Shown: positions 37,371 through 46,395, numbered from the stretch's first letter. The stretch: 64,000 nucleotides of DNA from Pararhodobacter zhoushanensis (GCF_003990445.1 NZ_REEZ01000015.1:1-64000); one strand, 5' to 3'. Notes: generated by a model not told the origin, from the sequence alone. Numbers and translations: made by a program.

Positions 37371-37400
37371 CAGGGCGCACGGCATCTGCCATGCGCCCTG
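37371..37400 (-). terminator. hairpin downstream of the tannase-family gene
   Basis: CAGGGCGCA (37371-37379) and TGCGCCCTG (37392-37400) form a perfect 9-bp stem, eight bases after the tannase gene stop on the minus strand, followed by TTGCT. Probably its terminator. Confidence 0.6.
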
Positions 37401-37408
37401 CCCAGGGA

Positions 37409-38962
37409 TCACTCCACGCAAGCGAAGTTGGCTGCATCCTCACTGTCGCCAGATCCCGAATACTGCGCATGCTGCGGATACGGGCAAAGCGGTCGGCTGC
37501 GACCGGCGTTCGCCGCACTGGTCGCCTCGACCGAGGCTGGCGCCGTGCCGTCCTCTACCCAGGCGACGAGAGAGGTCAACAGGTCGAATTGATCCAGCGC
37601 GGTGCTCCCGCCCCGGCAATGCCCCATGCCGGGGACGAGGTACAACGCGGCCGCGTCTGCCACAGCGCCACCCTCGGCTTGAAGATCCTCATAGTAGCCG
37701 ACCGTATCGAGGGCCGAGAACCACGGATCGGCGGTGCCGTGGTAGAACAGGATCCGCCCGCCATTGCCGGCAAAGCTCGACAGGTTGGTCCAGAGCCGGG
37801 TGTTGACCATCCATTGCTGCCGGTCCGAACGGATGCCGCGCGCAACCGCATCTTCCACACTCAATTCGGTGATGGTGTTGCGGTATTGCAGGTTGTTCTC
37901 GCGGTCGAAGCGGAACAGACCCGGTATTCCCCGCTCAGGCGTGGCCATCACGTCGGCATCCACAGGATAGGCCGGATAGACCTCGTAACCCGTGGAATCG
38001 ACCGTCGGCGCGAACATTGTCTCGACCAGTGCCACCTGCTCGGGCGCAAGGCAGGTGCCATCGCCCGTCGCCGCACCGTTGCCGCAAGCCAGCGTCGCAG
38101 GATCGAACGCGCAGGACATCGTGTCGAAAATCATGCCATCCGCGACCCCGTCATTGCTATCGCAGGCAGCCAGAATGCCATCCGCGATCAGCGACCGCTG
38201 CGCATCCGAGAACACGGTCGAGCGGTCGAGCGTGCCATCCGCCCCGGTCGCGGCCAGCGCGTTGAAGGCCGAGGCCATATGGCTGAGCGCCGTGTTCGAT
38301 TGATCTGTGCGCATCGCCGGGGCGCCGATGATCATCCCGTCGAAGGCGAGCGGATGGCGCTGCGCCATCATCATCCCTTCACGCCCGCCGGTCGAGCAAC
38401 CGGCCCAATAGGCATGGTGGGGCGCGCTGCCATAGTAGCTTTCAACCAAGGCGCGGGCCAGCGTGTCGACTTTCGGCACGGCGTCATTGGCGAAGTTCAG
38501 CATGGCGATCTGGTCAGCCTTGAACGACGAATCCCAGCCGACGCCCTGATGGCCCGAGTCGGTCGAGGCGACGGCGAAACCGCGCTCTACCGCCGGCATG
38601 TCGCCGGCACCGGCCGGACCTTCGGGCGGGCGCACGCTGCCGTTGAGACCCCCGCCGCCCTGAAACAGGAAGCGCTGGTTCCAGCTATCGGGCAGCGCAA
38701 CCGCAAAGCCGATGAAATAGTCGACACCGTCGACGCCCGTACGATGCTCGAAGCTACCCTCGATCAGGCAGCGACCATCGGCGTGGGTCGTGGCGTTGAT
38801 CCTCAGATCGCCATAGCCCGCCACGCTGGCATCCTGCATCGCCGTGCAGGCCTCAGCGCCCGGCGTGGCGGCTGCAGCCCCGCCCAGAACCACAGCCGTG
38901 ATCAGGGTCGCGGCCGCAACAACGCCTCTCGTGCCCTTGGGCACGGGTTTGTATCTCTGCAT
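37409..38962 (-). CDS. tannase/feruloyl esterase family protein, secreted
   Basis: 517 aa. N-terminal signal peptide (VVAAATLITAVVLGGAAAA) with an Arg/Lys-rich front. YWAGCSTGGREGM near residue 190 holds the nucleophile Ser in the CSxGG motif of the tannase family, whose flanking Cys forms a disulfide with one near the catalytic His (GMGHCRGG toward the C-terminus). Such enzymes hydrolyse esters of gallate, ferulate or phthalate-type monoesters. Fits a genome with aromatic-acid catabolism. Confidence 0.9.
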   Translation of the reverse strand: MQRYKPVPKGTRGVVAAATLITAVVLGGAAAATPGAEACTAMQDASVAGYGDLRINATTHADGRCLIEGSFEHRTGVDGVDYFIGFAVALPDSWNQRFLFQGGGGLNGSVRPPEGPAGAGDMPAVERGFAVASTDSGHQGVGWDSSFKADQIAMLNFANDAVPKVDTLARALVESYYGSAPHHAYWAGCSTGGREGMMMAQRHPLAFDGMIIGAPAMRTDQSNTALSHMASAFNALAATGADGTLDRSTVFSDAQRSLIADGILAACDSNDGVADGMIFDTMSCAFDPATLACGNGAATGDGTCLAPEQVALVETMFAPTVDSTGYEVYPAYPVDADVMATPERGIPGLFRFDRENNLQYRNTITELSVEDAVARGIRSDRQQWMVNTRLWTNLSSFAGNGGRILFYHGTADPWFSALDTVGYYEDLQAEGGAVADAAALYLVPGMGHCRGGSTALDQFDLLTSLVAWVEDGTAPASVEATSAANAGRSRPLCPYPQHAQYSGSGDSEDAANFACVE

Positions 38963-39682
38963 CAGTGGTTCTCCTCCCGCTTGCAGTTTTGCAACCTTAG
39001 GCGGCGTTGTTCTGGTGCGTCAATCTGGAGGAGGTCCCGGGAGGGCGTGAGGCAGGAACGGGCTGGGTATTGGGAAAGTCACGACGGGGATCATCGCCGG
39101 GGCATGATCGAGCGCTCTCCGCGTCGGCAGATCCCGGCAGGGCCAGGGTCAGCCCACACACCCAGAACATCAAAGTTGCAGCAAGGGGACTGGTCGATTG
39201 GACCCCTTGGGGCACAGATCATATCGTCTTTGACTGCCGCTGAACTTTCCTCCAACTGCGACGTGAACCCGTTCGAGGTTTACTGCCTATCGCGCAGATT
39301 GAGCAATCGCCCGACGCGTATCAGATCAACGCCTACGCCCGTCGTTACCGCTGTTAGCGAAGCGCGCTAATCTTTTCGGCTTCAGTGGACTGCCGACGGG
39401 AAGGATCACCGAGTTCGAGCCCCCGACCGAAGGGCCTCCGCTACTGGATGTCGCCACGATCGATGGCCGAGAGCTCACCTTTCGGAGCGGGATCCCGGCC
39501 AGTATTGATGTGACTTTCCCAATCGAACGGCACGGGAAGCAACGGTCATCGCAGGCACCGATTTACGAAGCGCCACGTCAGGAAGTTACGTCTGCTTGCT
39601 TCCGCCGTGCTTCCACGGGATTTGGACAGCAGACGGCCCCACGTTTCCGCAGGGCTTAACTATCTGACAATGAACAAGTATC
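38963..39682. other. 720-bp region without an intact gene
   Basis: Upstream of the tannase gene. A plus-strand frame from about 39367 to 39658 is open for some 90 codons (contains GLPTGRITEFEPPTEGPP) but has no start and no family I recognise; it may be a decayed gene. The base composition becomes more mixed toward the tRNA remnant at 39683. Confidence 0.4.
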
Positions 39683-39729
39683 TGGTTGCGGGGGTAGGAT
39701 TTGAACCTACGACCTTCAGGTTATGAGCC
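39683..39729 (-). tRNA. initiator tRNA (CAU) 3' fragment, putative attachment site
   Basis: On the minus strand: GGCTCATAACC (anticodon stem-loop with CAU), then GAAGGTCGTAGGTTCAAATC (variable region, T arm) and CCCCCGCAACCA (acceptor and CCA), matching the 3' part of a bacterial initiator tRNA. The 5' half is absent: upstream sequence is AT-rich and unrelated, so this is a remnant, not a working gene. Such 3' duplications mark one end of elements integrated into tRNA genes. Confidence 0.85.
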
Positions 39730-39950
39730 AAAACCCCGGCGATTCCAATAACTTATATATTTCAACAACTTACGCGGCAAGTCTTTGATTTTGCGCATTT
39801 TCCATGTTCGCAATGAGCCATTTTCAACGGCTTTCAGCAGCACACTTAGTGCGAAACGTGCATTCGCAGGTTGATGTGGTGTTGATGTAAGCCAGTCAAC
39901 GGCTTCATGAACACCATCGCTTCCGGCCCAGATCTGTCGTTCACTTCATC
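39727..39950 (-). pseudogene. gene remnant beside the tRNA fragment
   Basis: A minus-strand frame open for about 74 codons ends with TAA inside the tRNA remnant and reads with plausible protein composition (contains PANARFALSVLLKAVENGSL). It has no start codon and an in-frame TGA upstream. AT-richer than the backbone. No family recognised; may be the tail of an integration-related gene cut at the attachment site. Confidence 0.35.
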
Positions 39951-40373
39951 CGGGATCACGGCTATGCAGCTTCACCAAAACGGCCATCCCTGCATAGTGC
40001 AGCATTCCCACCCATCGTATGACTGCAGTGCGTTTCTTCCTGCCGTTCGGCTACTCAGCGGTTAGCAACATGGAGAATCTTCAGTCTGGCGGCGTAGGAG
40101 CAGCGACCCTCACCAATCGGGCGCCAGCAATCCTGTCGCCAACACTTCACCCTGACCCTTCCGGGCCCGCCGAATATCAGCTAGATCGGCGTTCGCCCCG
40201 TCTAGAAGATGATCGGGGCGTTGATCGAGACTTCGCTCGACACCGATATCCCCGTCGCGACGCGGCTTTTGACTTCGCTCAGTTTCATCAGCAATAGGCC
40301 TACCCAGCGGCGGTCGCCTACGATTGCTCGAAGGTGTACATTGAGACCTATTACTGACGGTCGATGAGCGCAG
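39951..40373. other. 420-bp region with decayed sequence
   Basis: No intact gene. On the minus strand a 28-codon frame ending at about 40204 (MKLSEVKSRVATG...VSINAPIIF) resembles the start of an SRPBCC-type protein that stops early, but this is weak. Low similarity to any family I know. Confidence 0.3.
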
Positions 40374-40853
40374 TCATCCCAACTGCTCGTAATTGGCGAA
40401 GACCTCACCAGTCCCGTCATTGTTGATAAGGAGCACTTCGTAGGCTTCGCGCTCCTCTTCCGGCCCCATCCCGGGTGACCCAAAGGGCATTCCTGGCACG
40501 GCAAGCCCAATGACATCGGGGCGCTCCTCGAGCAGGCGGCGGATCTCCGTAGCTGGGACGTGTCCTTCGAGCACATAGCCATCGACCATGCCGGTATGGC
40601 AGGAAATCATCCGTGGCGGAACGCCGACTTCGGTTTTGAAGGCTGTCAAAAGAGCGCCGTAGCGTTCCTCTTCGGTGACGCTAAATCCTTCTTCGCGCAG
40701 ATAGGCGACCCAAGCATTGCAGCATCCGCAACCGACTCCCTTGACGACATGGATTGCAGGAACCTGAGCCCAACTGGGCGCGGCCGAGGCTGCCAGCATG
40801 GCAAGGCTGGACGACAGCATGGATCTGCGGGAAAGTTTGAATGTGTGTGTCAT
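40374..40853 (-). CDS. DUF411 metal-binding protein
   Basis: 159 aa. SRRSMLSSSLAMLAASAAPSWA is an export signal with twin Arg. GVGCGCCNAWVAYL is the CxCC motif of DUF411, and CHTGMVDGYVLEGHVPA the second conserved region with Cys and His. DUF411 proteins are periplasmic copper-binding proteins in copper-resistance loci. Downstream of the SCO/PCuAC/SCO genes in the same direction, 56 bp from the last. Confidence 0.88.
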   Translation of the reverse strand: MTHTFKLSRRSMLSSSLAMLAASAAPSWAQVPAIHVVKGVGCGCCNAWVAYLREEGFSVTEEERYGALLTAFKTEVGVPPRMISCHTGMVDGYVLEGHVPATEIRRLLEERPDVIGLAVPGMPFGSPGMGPEEEREAYEVLLINNDGTGEVFANYEQLG

Positions 40854-40909
40854 GACTTTTTCCTGTTCACGTGTTTTCGGTGATATTTTGTTCGGTTACG
40901 GTCAAATCA

Positions 40910-41512
40910 TCAGCCTATCGCTCTACGAATCTTCGGCACCGCGAAACGCCGGTCCTCATGATAGTCGATGATGCTCGCAAACCCACCGTCCGATCGGAAA
41001 AGAAAAACCCCGGCCGTGTGGTTCATGGTGTAGTCGTCATCGCGGGCCAACTTTTCGAACCGGGCGCGAAAGCCTGATGCCGCGCGTTCGATCTCTTCCA
41101 ATGTGCCGGTCAGGCCGATAATGCGGGGATCGAAATGGGACAGGTAGTCGCCAAGCACCTCCGTCGTATCACGTTCGGGATCCACGGTGATCATCGCCAC
41201 ATTCAGCCGGTCGGCATCGGTGCCAAGCTCTTCCAGCCAGCCGGAGATATCGCTCAGCGTGGTCGGACATACGTCCGGGCACCAGGTAAAGCCAAAGAAC
41301 ACCATCGTCGGCCGCCCGATCCAGTCCTCTGGGCGCACCATGTTGCCGCGTTGGTCGGTCAAACTGAAAGACATATCTGCAAAGGGCAACGGCAACAGAT
41401 CTGCGCCCGACTGGCTGCGGTTGCGGGTTCGCCACCCGCCAAGGCCCAGTGCGAACGCCGCAGCACCTGCCACGCCGCCAATGCCAAGGATTACTGCCCG
41501 TCGGATTCGCAA
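40910..41512 (-). CDS. SCO1/SenC copper chaperone (copy 1)
   Basis: 200 aa with an N-terminal membrane anchor and thioredoxin fold. WCPDVCPTTL is the CxxxC copper site; the distal His is in MNHTAGVFL. SCO proteins deliver copper to cytochrome oxidase CuA or act in periplasmic redox. Its 5' end overlaps the PCuAC gene by 22 bp. Confidence 0.92.
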   Translation of the reverse strand: MRIRRAVILGIGGVAGAAAFALGLGGWRTRNRSQSGADLLPLPFADMSFSLTDQRGNMVRPEDWIGRPTMVFFGFTWCPDVCPTTLSDISGWLEELGTDADRLNVAMITVDPERDTTEVLGDYLSHFDPRIIGLTGTLEEIERAASGFRARFEKLARDDDYTMNHTAGVFLFRSDGGFASIIDYHEDRRFAVPKIRRAIG

Positions 41513-41973
41513 TCTGGCCCCTCCGCCCGGATAGACAGCACCTCGACATTGATTGTGATGTCGCCTGCGTTCTGAAACGTCAGGGTCATAGGGAAATTGT
41601 CGCCTACTTTCAGCGCCTCCGTCAGCCCCATCAGCATTCCATGGTAGCCACCGGGCGCGAGTTGAACAGACTGACCTGCGGCAATGGGAATGGACATGGC
41701 ATGCGGCATAGAGGCTATGTCTTCGGTAACCACGGTTTGGTGCAGCATCGGCATGCTGGCCGCAGGGGTCGCGATCCCGATAAGGGCGTCACCGGAACTT
41801 CCGGCATTTGTAATCGCCACATAGAATACAGCGGGGCGGTTGGCACCGATTGTCGCGCGAGACCAAGCGTTTTCGATGGTCATCTCGCCGGATGTGACGG
41901 TCTCGCATGCCAAGGTAGGCGACGCCAAGGTCAGAATTAGCGCAGTAAAGACTGTTATTTTCATGGGTTTCAC
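41491..41973 (-). CDS. periplasmic copper chaperone PCu(A)C
   Basis: 160 aa. Start GTG 41973 overlaps the SCO stop (GTGA); an ATG at 41964 is the alternative. Signal peptide TVFTALILTLASPTLA, then a beta-sandwich with MPMLHQTV and GYHGMLMG, the Met/His copper ligands of the H(M)x10Mx21HxM family pattern. Works with SCO proteins in CuA assembly or copper tolerance. Confidence 0.9.
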   Translation of the reverse strand: MKPMKITVFTALILTLASPTLACETVTSGEMTIENAWSRATIGANRPAVFYVAITNAGSSGDALIGIATPAASMPMLHQTVVTEDIASMPHAMSIPIAAGQSVQLAPGGYHGMLMGLTEALKVGDNFPMTLTFQNAGDITINVEVLSIRAEGPDCESDGQ

Positions 41974-42575
41974 AATCTCGATTGTAGGTCGTCAAGGATT
42001 TCTGCAGCGGGGGTTCCGTACGTGAACTGGCGCAGCCAGTCGCCGTCCGGACCGATCAGGTAGAGCGCGGGACTGTGAGACATGGAATAGCCGTCCGGCG
42101 CTGTGACGTCGTCCTCACGTTCGAAAAATATGTGGAAGCTGTTGGCCGCCGCACGTGTCTGCGCGCCTTCCCCGGCCAATCCGATGATGGACGGATGGAA
42201 TGCCGCAGTGAATTCGGCAAGGCCAAGCGCCCGGTCCCGTTCAGGATCAATTGAGATGAACAAAGGTTGCACCTCAACGGATTGAGCACCCAAGTCGTCC
42301 ATGATCTGTGCGACTTCGGCAAGCGTCGTCGGGCACACGTCCGGGCAATTGGTGAAGCCGAAGAACACCAAAAGATATTTGCCCGCAAAGTCGGCAGGCG
42401 TTCGCATTTGCCCTTCCGCGTCCGGAAGGGCAAAGGTTGGGCGGAAGGGCGCTTCATCGACGCCCGATGGCGCGCGGGCGCCCGCAAACTGCCAAGCCCC
42501 AAAAGCCAGCGAGGCCAATGCGGCGGCAGCCCAGAGGATTTTCTGCAAATATGTCAGTCGCATTCGATTGTACAT
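41970..42575 (-). CDS. SCO1/SenC copper chaperone (copy 2)
   Basis: 201 aa. One N-terminal membrane segment (ILWAAAALASLAFGAW), NCPDVCPTTL as the CxxxC site and MSHSPALYL with the distal His. First gene of the SCO-PCuAC-SCO-DUF411 run; two SCO paralogues flanking PCuAC suggests one may act as a reductase for the other or on PCuAC. Confidence 0.92.
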   Translation of the reverse strand: MYNRMRLTYLQKILWAAAALASLAFGAWQFAGARAPSGVDEAPFRPTFALPDAEGQMRTPADFAGKYLLVFFGFTNCPDVCPTTLAEVAQIMDDLGAQSVEVQPLFISIDPERDRALGLAEFTAAFHPSIIGLAGEGAQTRAAANSFHIFFEREDDVTAPDGYSMSHSPALYLIGPDGDWLRQFTYGTPAAEILDDLQSRL

Positions 42576-42766
42576 TCCAAGTATCTTGTTCGGCCTAAAC
42601 CCTCTAGCAGCTTTAGCTTCAAGCCCATCATTTCGAATTCACGAAAGAATGAGCCACTTGGCTGCCCAAATAGGGGCAGCGAAAATCTTGGTCTCTCCGT
42701 AGACGCGCAGGCCGATTTCTGGTGCCGGTCGACCGCCCCCTAAGTCCGAGACAACCGACCTCCGGC

Positions 42767-43948
42767 TCAAATCTTGATCAATGCTGCCGTGGCGTACATG
42801 AAAGCGACCCCACCCAAGAACCCTCCAAGGACGGCCGGTGACATCAACGTCGCCTGCCTGTCAGCGTTCTGTCGCACAAGATAGGCGCTGACTTCGACCA
42901 TGACTTGCAAGATTGCACCTGCCCCGACGGCCAGCGCCAGCGCGGACCATTGCGGTGCGTAGGCAAGGCTGCCCGCCCACATTCCAAGGATCGCCGGGCC
43001 ACCGGCGAGCAGAGTCAGGGCCGCGAAGGTCCAGAGCGCAGGCCGGGCCCGAAGCATCGGGGCGGCGATGCCGATGCCCTCGGTGACATTGTGCAGGGCA
43101 AAGCCAAGGACAAGGAAGGTGCCAAGCCCGGCCGATCCGGCGGCGAATGCACCGCCAATCGCCAACCCTTCGCCAAAGTTGTGAAGCCCGATGCCGAGGG
43201 CGATGTAGAACGCAAGCGCGATGCCTTCCGGATTGCCGCGCCAACGCCCTATCGCCATCAGCAAGAGAAAGCTTGCCAGCGCCGCCAGCCAGACCATTGC
43301 GGAGCCCTGGAAAATCGCAGCCGCTTCTGTAGAAAGCTCCAGCGCCTCGGAAATAGTGTCTATCAGTAGGAAAGCCAGCAACCCGACCGTCAGAGCCAGC
43401 AGAAAGTTCATCCCGCGCCGACCGACTCCCTTCATGGCTGGATAGAACATCAAGCCAAGCGCCACTGGCAGAAGGCCGACGATCGCCCCGATCACCGCCT
43501 GGAGCCGAAGTTGCCCCCAGGTGGCACTTGGCGTCGACACAGCGACCTCGATCTCGTGCCCGAAGGTCGCACCGGAGTTGGACAACAAGTTGACATGATG
43601 GGCCTCGCCAAGAACCCACGGATAGGGAATTCGCAACCAGACTGCGTCGCCCCGGGCTATCGGCCCCGCCGGTTCCTGCGTGAAGCTCCAATAGGCATCA
43701 TCCACGGCAACCTGCGCGACCACCATTGCATCCGATCCGCCAGCACGCACTTTGAGCGATATTCCCGACCCGTCTAGGATCGCCCGTTCGACCGTCAACG
43801 CCTCGACCGGCGGAGCGCCGTTGTTAAAACCGCGCAGGGGATCGAGCGAGGCAATCCAGACAAAGGCACCCAGCATGGCGGCCAGTGGCACGAGAACCAG
43901 AAGCAGCCGGATCAGTGGCGGGCGGCGGGTTTGGCTTTGGTCGGTCAT
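42767..43948 (-). CDS. ZIP-family metal transporter with periplasmic N-terminal domain
   Basis: 393 aa from ATG 43948, overlapping the multicopper oxidase stop (ATGA). A first membrane segment is followed by a ~120-residue soluble region, then the ZIP core with HNFGEGLAIG and HNVTEGIGIAAP, the metal-binding HNxxEG motifs of TM4 and TM5. Transports divalent metal (Zn, Mn or Fe). The extra N-terminal domain is unusual for bacterial ZIPs. Coupled to a multicopper oxidase and divergent from mntR. Confidence 0.88.
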   Translation of the reverse strand: MTDQSQTRRPPLIRLLLVLVPLAAMLGAFVWIASLDPLRGFNNGAPPVEALTVERAILDGSGISLKVRAGGSDAMVVAQVAVDDAYWSFTQEPAGPIARGDAVWLRIPYPWVLGEAHHVNLLSNSGATFGHEIEVAVSTPSATWGQLRLQAVIGAIVGLLPVALGLMFYPAMKGVGRRGMNFLLALTVGLLAFLLIDTISEALELSTEAAAIFQGSAMVWLAALASFLLLMAIGRWRGNPEGIALAFYIALGIGLHNFGEGLAIGGAFAAGSAGLGTFLVLGFALHNVTEGIGIAAPMLRARPALWTFAALTLLAGGPAILGMWAGSLAYAPQWSALALAVGAGAILQVMVEVSAYLVRQNADRQATLMSPAVLGGFLGGVAFMYATAALIKI

Positions 43949-45153
43949 GCCCCCGCCTCCTGGACGTCGAAAAAGCCCATCCAACCAAGTTCGGTGAACT
44001 CGGCCTGGTGGGCATGGAACATGTACAGCCCATCCTCGTGGTCGGCGAAGCTGAACTCGAGGATGCCGCGTTGCGCCTGACATTGCATGATCACATCGAC
44101 CGTACGCAGGGTGGGCGTAAGTTGGGTGCCAGTGTCGTAATAGTCGAAGAAATTACCGTGCAGGTGGAACGAGTTGATCGGGTCGAACTCGGTCGCGTTC
44201 ATGAGATAGATGCGTACCGGGCGCGACTTGTCGATCCGGATCGGCTCGTTCATGTAAGCTTGACCGACCGTGTTGACGGCATAGACCTCGTTGGCGCCAT
44301 CGAAATTGGTGTCGAAGCCATTCATCACCATTGCCAGTTCCTGCCACTCGGCGTTTTCTGGACTGCCGAGAACGCGCGACGCCGCAATAGACGCGTGTTC
44401 GGGGTGGCGGGCCGGATCGGGGTCGACCACGAACAGGCCGTACATGCCCTTGTGCATATGCCGTTTCAGCGGCAGTGCGTGGCAATGATAAAGATGACAG
44501 CCGAAGGGCTTGGCATCGAATTCGTAGACAAACTCCTCGCCCGGGTCGATCAATCCAGCGCCTTGAATTCCGTCCATTCTCGCCGAATGAATGCCGTGAA
44601 AGTGCATGGAATGTGGGTGTGAACCGAGGTTACGAAAGATGATCCGCAGCCGCTCACCTTCCTTTGCGCGCAGCGCGGGGCCGGGCACGCGACCGTTGAA
44701 CGTCCAGGCGGGAAAGAACACGCCGGGAGCGATCTCGATTTCCATGTCGATGGCTTCGACCTCGAAGGTACGCAACGTGCGGCCATCCGGAAGGATTTCG
44801 GTGCGGCCAGTATCCCAATCGGTCAACATGGAAATCGGGTCGAACCCGTTCCGGTCGTGATCGACGCGGCCGACCATCGTCATATTGCCGTGCGCCATGC
44901 CACTGCTATGGGCCGAATACGGATCGGGCGCCCCGCCGGACATGGCATGCCCCGCCATTGGGCCCTGCGTCGCCTGTGATTGTGCGCGGCTCGCGGCCAC
45001 GGCTGCCCCGCTGGCAGCCGCCAAACCGCCGACCAACAGCGCACGTCGCGACGCCGAAACTGGCTCCGCACCTATGACAGGTGGCGCTGTGGGTCGCGTT
45101 TTCTCCACGGCGGGCGATGTATCGCGCGCCCACTTCCCGGTATCGACTGACAT
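43945..45153 (-). CDS. two-domain multicopper oxidase
   Basis: 402 aa from ATG 45153. Twin-arginine signal SASRRALLVGGLAAASG, followed by a His/Met-rich linker. Domain 1 has HPHSMHFHGIH and YHCHALPLKRHMHKGM (type 1 Cu ligands Cys, His, Met); domain 2 has NSFHLHGN and MFHAHQAEF, with Ala where the type 1 Cys would be. So the type 1 site is in domain 1, as in two-domain (type C-like) oxidases. Exported, oxidising metal ions or phenols. Coupled to a ZIP transporter. Confidence 0.9.
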   Translation of the reverse strand: MSVDTGKWARDTSPAVEKTRPTAPPVIGAEPVSASRRALLVGGLAAASGAAVAASRAQSQATQGPMAGHAMSGGAPDPYSAHSSGMAHGNMTMVGRVDHDRNGFDPISMLTDWDTGRTEILPDGRTLRTFEVEAIDMEIEIAPGVFFPAWTFNGRVPGPALRAKEGERLRIIFRNLGSHPHSMHFHGIHSARMDGIQGAGLIDPGEEFVYEFDAKPFGCHLYHCHALPLKRHMHKGMYGLFVVDPDPARHPEHASIAASRVLGSPENAEWQELAMVMNGFDTNFDGANEVYAVNTVGQAYMNEPIRIDKSRPVRIYLMNATEFDPINSFHLHGNFFDYYDTGTQLTPTLRTVDVIMQCQAQRGILEFSFADHEDGLYMFHAHQAEFTELGWMGFFDVQEAGA

Positions 45154-45202
45154 AGGCGTGGTCCCTTCAGTTGAAACGCAGGCCAAAGCCCTGGTGCAAA
45201 AA

Positions 45203-45218
45203 GTTAGCTTAGGCTAAC
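45203..45218. promoter_or_regulatory. DtxR/MntR-type operator
   Basis: GTTAGCTTAGGCTAAC: perfect palindrome with 6-bp arms and a TTAG centre, matching the TTAGnnnnnnCTAA style of DtxR/MntR-family boxes. It lies between the divergent multicopper oxidase (start 45153) and mntR (start 45270), so it may regulate both. Confidence 0.8.
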
Positions 45219-45269
45219 AATCAAGGCTAAGACTTTACGAGTCAATCCCGATCATGCGAGGGTGACGAC

Positions 45270-45728
45270 ATGACGAATGATCAGAACCTTGAAACAGCAC
45301 CACAAGAAGTCGAGGCACGTGCCGTTGAAGCCCGCGTAGAGGCATTCATCGGCGTGCGCGAGGCGCGTCGCAGCGAAGTGGCGGAAGACTATGTCGAACT
45401 GATCGCCGAACTGATCCACGACAACGGCGAGGCCCGGCCGGTCGATATCGCGACCCGAATGGGTGTGACCGCGCCGACGGTCGCGAAAACGCTCGGCCGT
45501 CTGGCGCGGGATGGCCTGATAACCCGCGCCAAATACCGCTCAGTCTTTTTGACCGAGGAAGGCCGGGCGCTCGCCAAGGAATGCAGGCACCGCCACGAGA
45601 TTGTCCTGCGGTTTCTCCTGAGCCTCGGACTTGACCCAGAGACGGCGGAACGCGATGCCGAAGGCATCGAGCACCACGTCAGCGAACGGACGCTTGCCCT
45701 ATTCGCTGACTTTGCAGACCGGTCCTAA
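45270..45728 (+). CDS. mntR: MntR, DtxR-family metal-dependent regulator
   Basis: 152 aa. Winged helix in the N-terminal half (RPVDIATRMGVTAPTVAKTL, then LARDGLITRAKYRSVFLTEEG) and the DtxR dimerisation domain with RHRHEIVLRFL, ERDAEGIEHHVSE, metal-ligand Glu/His. No SH3 domain, as in MntR. Mn(II)- or Fe(II)-responsive repressor. The palindrome upstream probably is its operator. Confidence 0.9.
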   Translation: MTNDQNLETAPQEVEARAVEARVEAFIGVREARRSEVAEDYVELIAELIHDNGEARPVDIATRMGVTAPTVAKTLGRLARDGLITRAKYRSVFLTEEGRALAKECRHRHEIVLRFLLSLGLDPETAERDAEGIEHHVSERTLALFADFADRS

Positions 45729-45735
45729 GCGCCGA

Positions 45736-46395
45736 TCAGGCGTTTTCGACCGCGAGACGGACTTCGGCGATCAAGCTGTCGCGACTCAAATTCTCGATCC
45801 GCCGTCCGTCGAGGTAGAACGTTGGTGTCTGGCGAATTCCCAATGCTTCGACATCGGCTGTGTCTTGATTGATTGTCCCAGTGATTCCCGGAAAGAGCCG
45901 ATCGTTTTGCGCGCGCTGGAGAACAAGGCCAGCAGCCCCCGCGATGTTCCAAGCCACATCCATCCTCGGCGTGCCATGCACGGCCCAGTTCGGCTGTTGC
46001 TCTAGCAAGGCATCCAGAACGGGTTCAAAAACGTCCTGCATCCGCGCGGCCTCGAGGATGCGTACCGCCTCATCCGACCCCTCGTGGAATATGGTATAGC
46101 GCAATACAACCCGTACTTGCGTCGGGAACTGTCGCCGGATTCCTTGGACAACCGGATGATAAGCGCGGCAGGCTTCACAGGACGGATCGAAAAACTCCAC
46201 CAGCGTGACCGGTGCGTCCACCGGTCCAAAACTCGGCGAATAGGCGCGAATCAAAAGCGCCGGGTCAGCACGGGGGATGGCCGCAGCAGCGGCCTCAGCT
46301 TCGGCCTCGCGTCGGCGAGACAAGAATACATAGCCGCCACCAAAGGCTGCTGCCCCAATTGCCGACGCCCCCAACAACACAGTACGACGATTCAT
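45736..46395 (-). CDS. DsbA-like thiol oxidoreductase
   Basis: 219 aa from ATG 46395, overlapping dsbB (ATGA). Signal/anchor with RR at the N-terminus (NRRTVLLGASAIGAAAF). Thioredoxin fold with CEAC as CxxC in FFDPSCEACRAY and a cis-Pro in RQTPTFYLDG. Forms disulfide bonds in exported proteins and is reoxidised by the adjacent DsbB. Last gene of the cadA operon, ending 7 bp from mntR (convergent). Confidence 0.9.
   Translation of the reverse strand: MNRRTVLLGASAIGAAAFGGGYVFLSRRREAEAEAAAAAIPRADPALLIRAYSPSFGPVDAPVTLVEFFDPSCEACRAYHPVVQGIRRQFPTQVRVVLRYTIFHEGSDEAVRILEAARMQDVFEPVLDALLEQQPNWAVHGTPRMDVAWNIAGAAGLVLQRAQNDRLFPGITGTINQDTADVEALGIRQTPTFYLDGRRIENLSRDSLIAEVRLAVENA

Noticed and set aside
37391-39370. 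659-codon plus-strand open frame
   Set aside because: Antisense to the tannase-family gene, which has a signal peptide and nucleophile motif.
39683-39729. A working initiator tRNA gene
   Set aside because: The 5' half (acceptor 5' strand and D arm) is missing; the upstream bases do not pair with the acceptor 3' strand.
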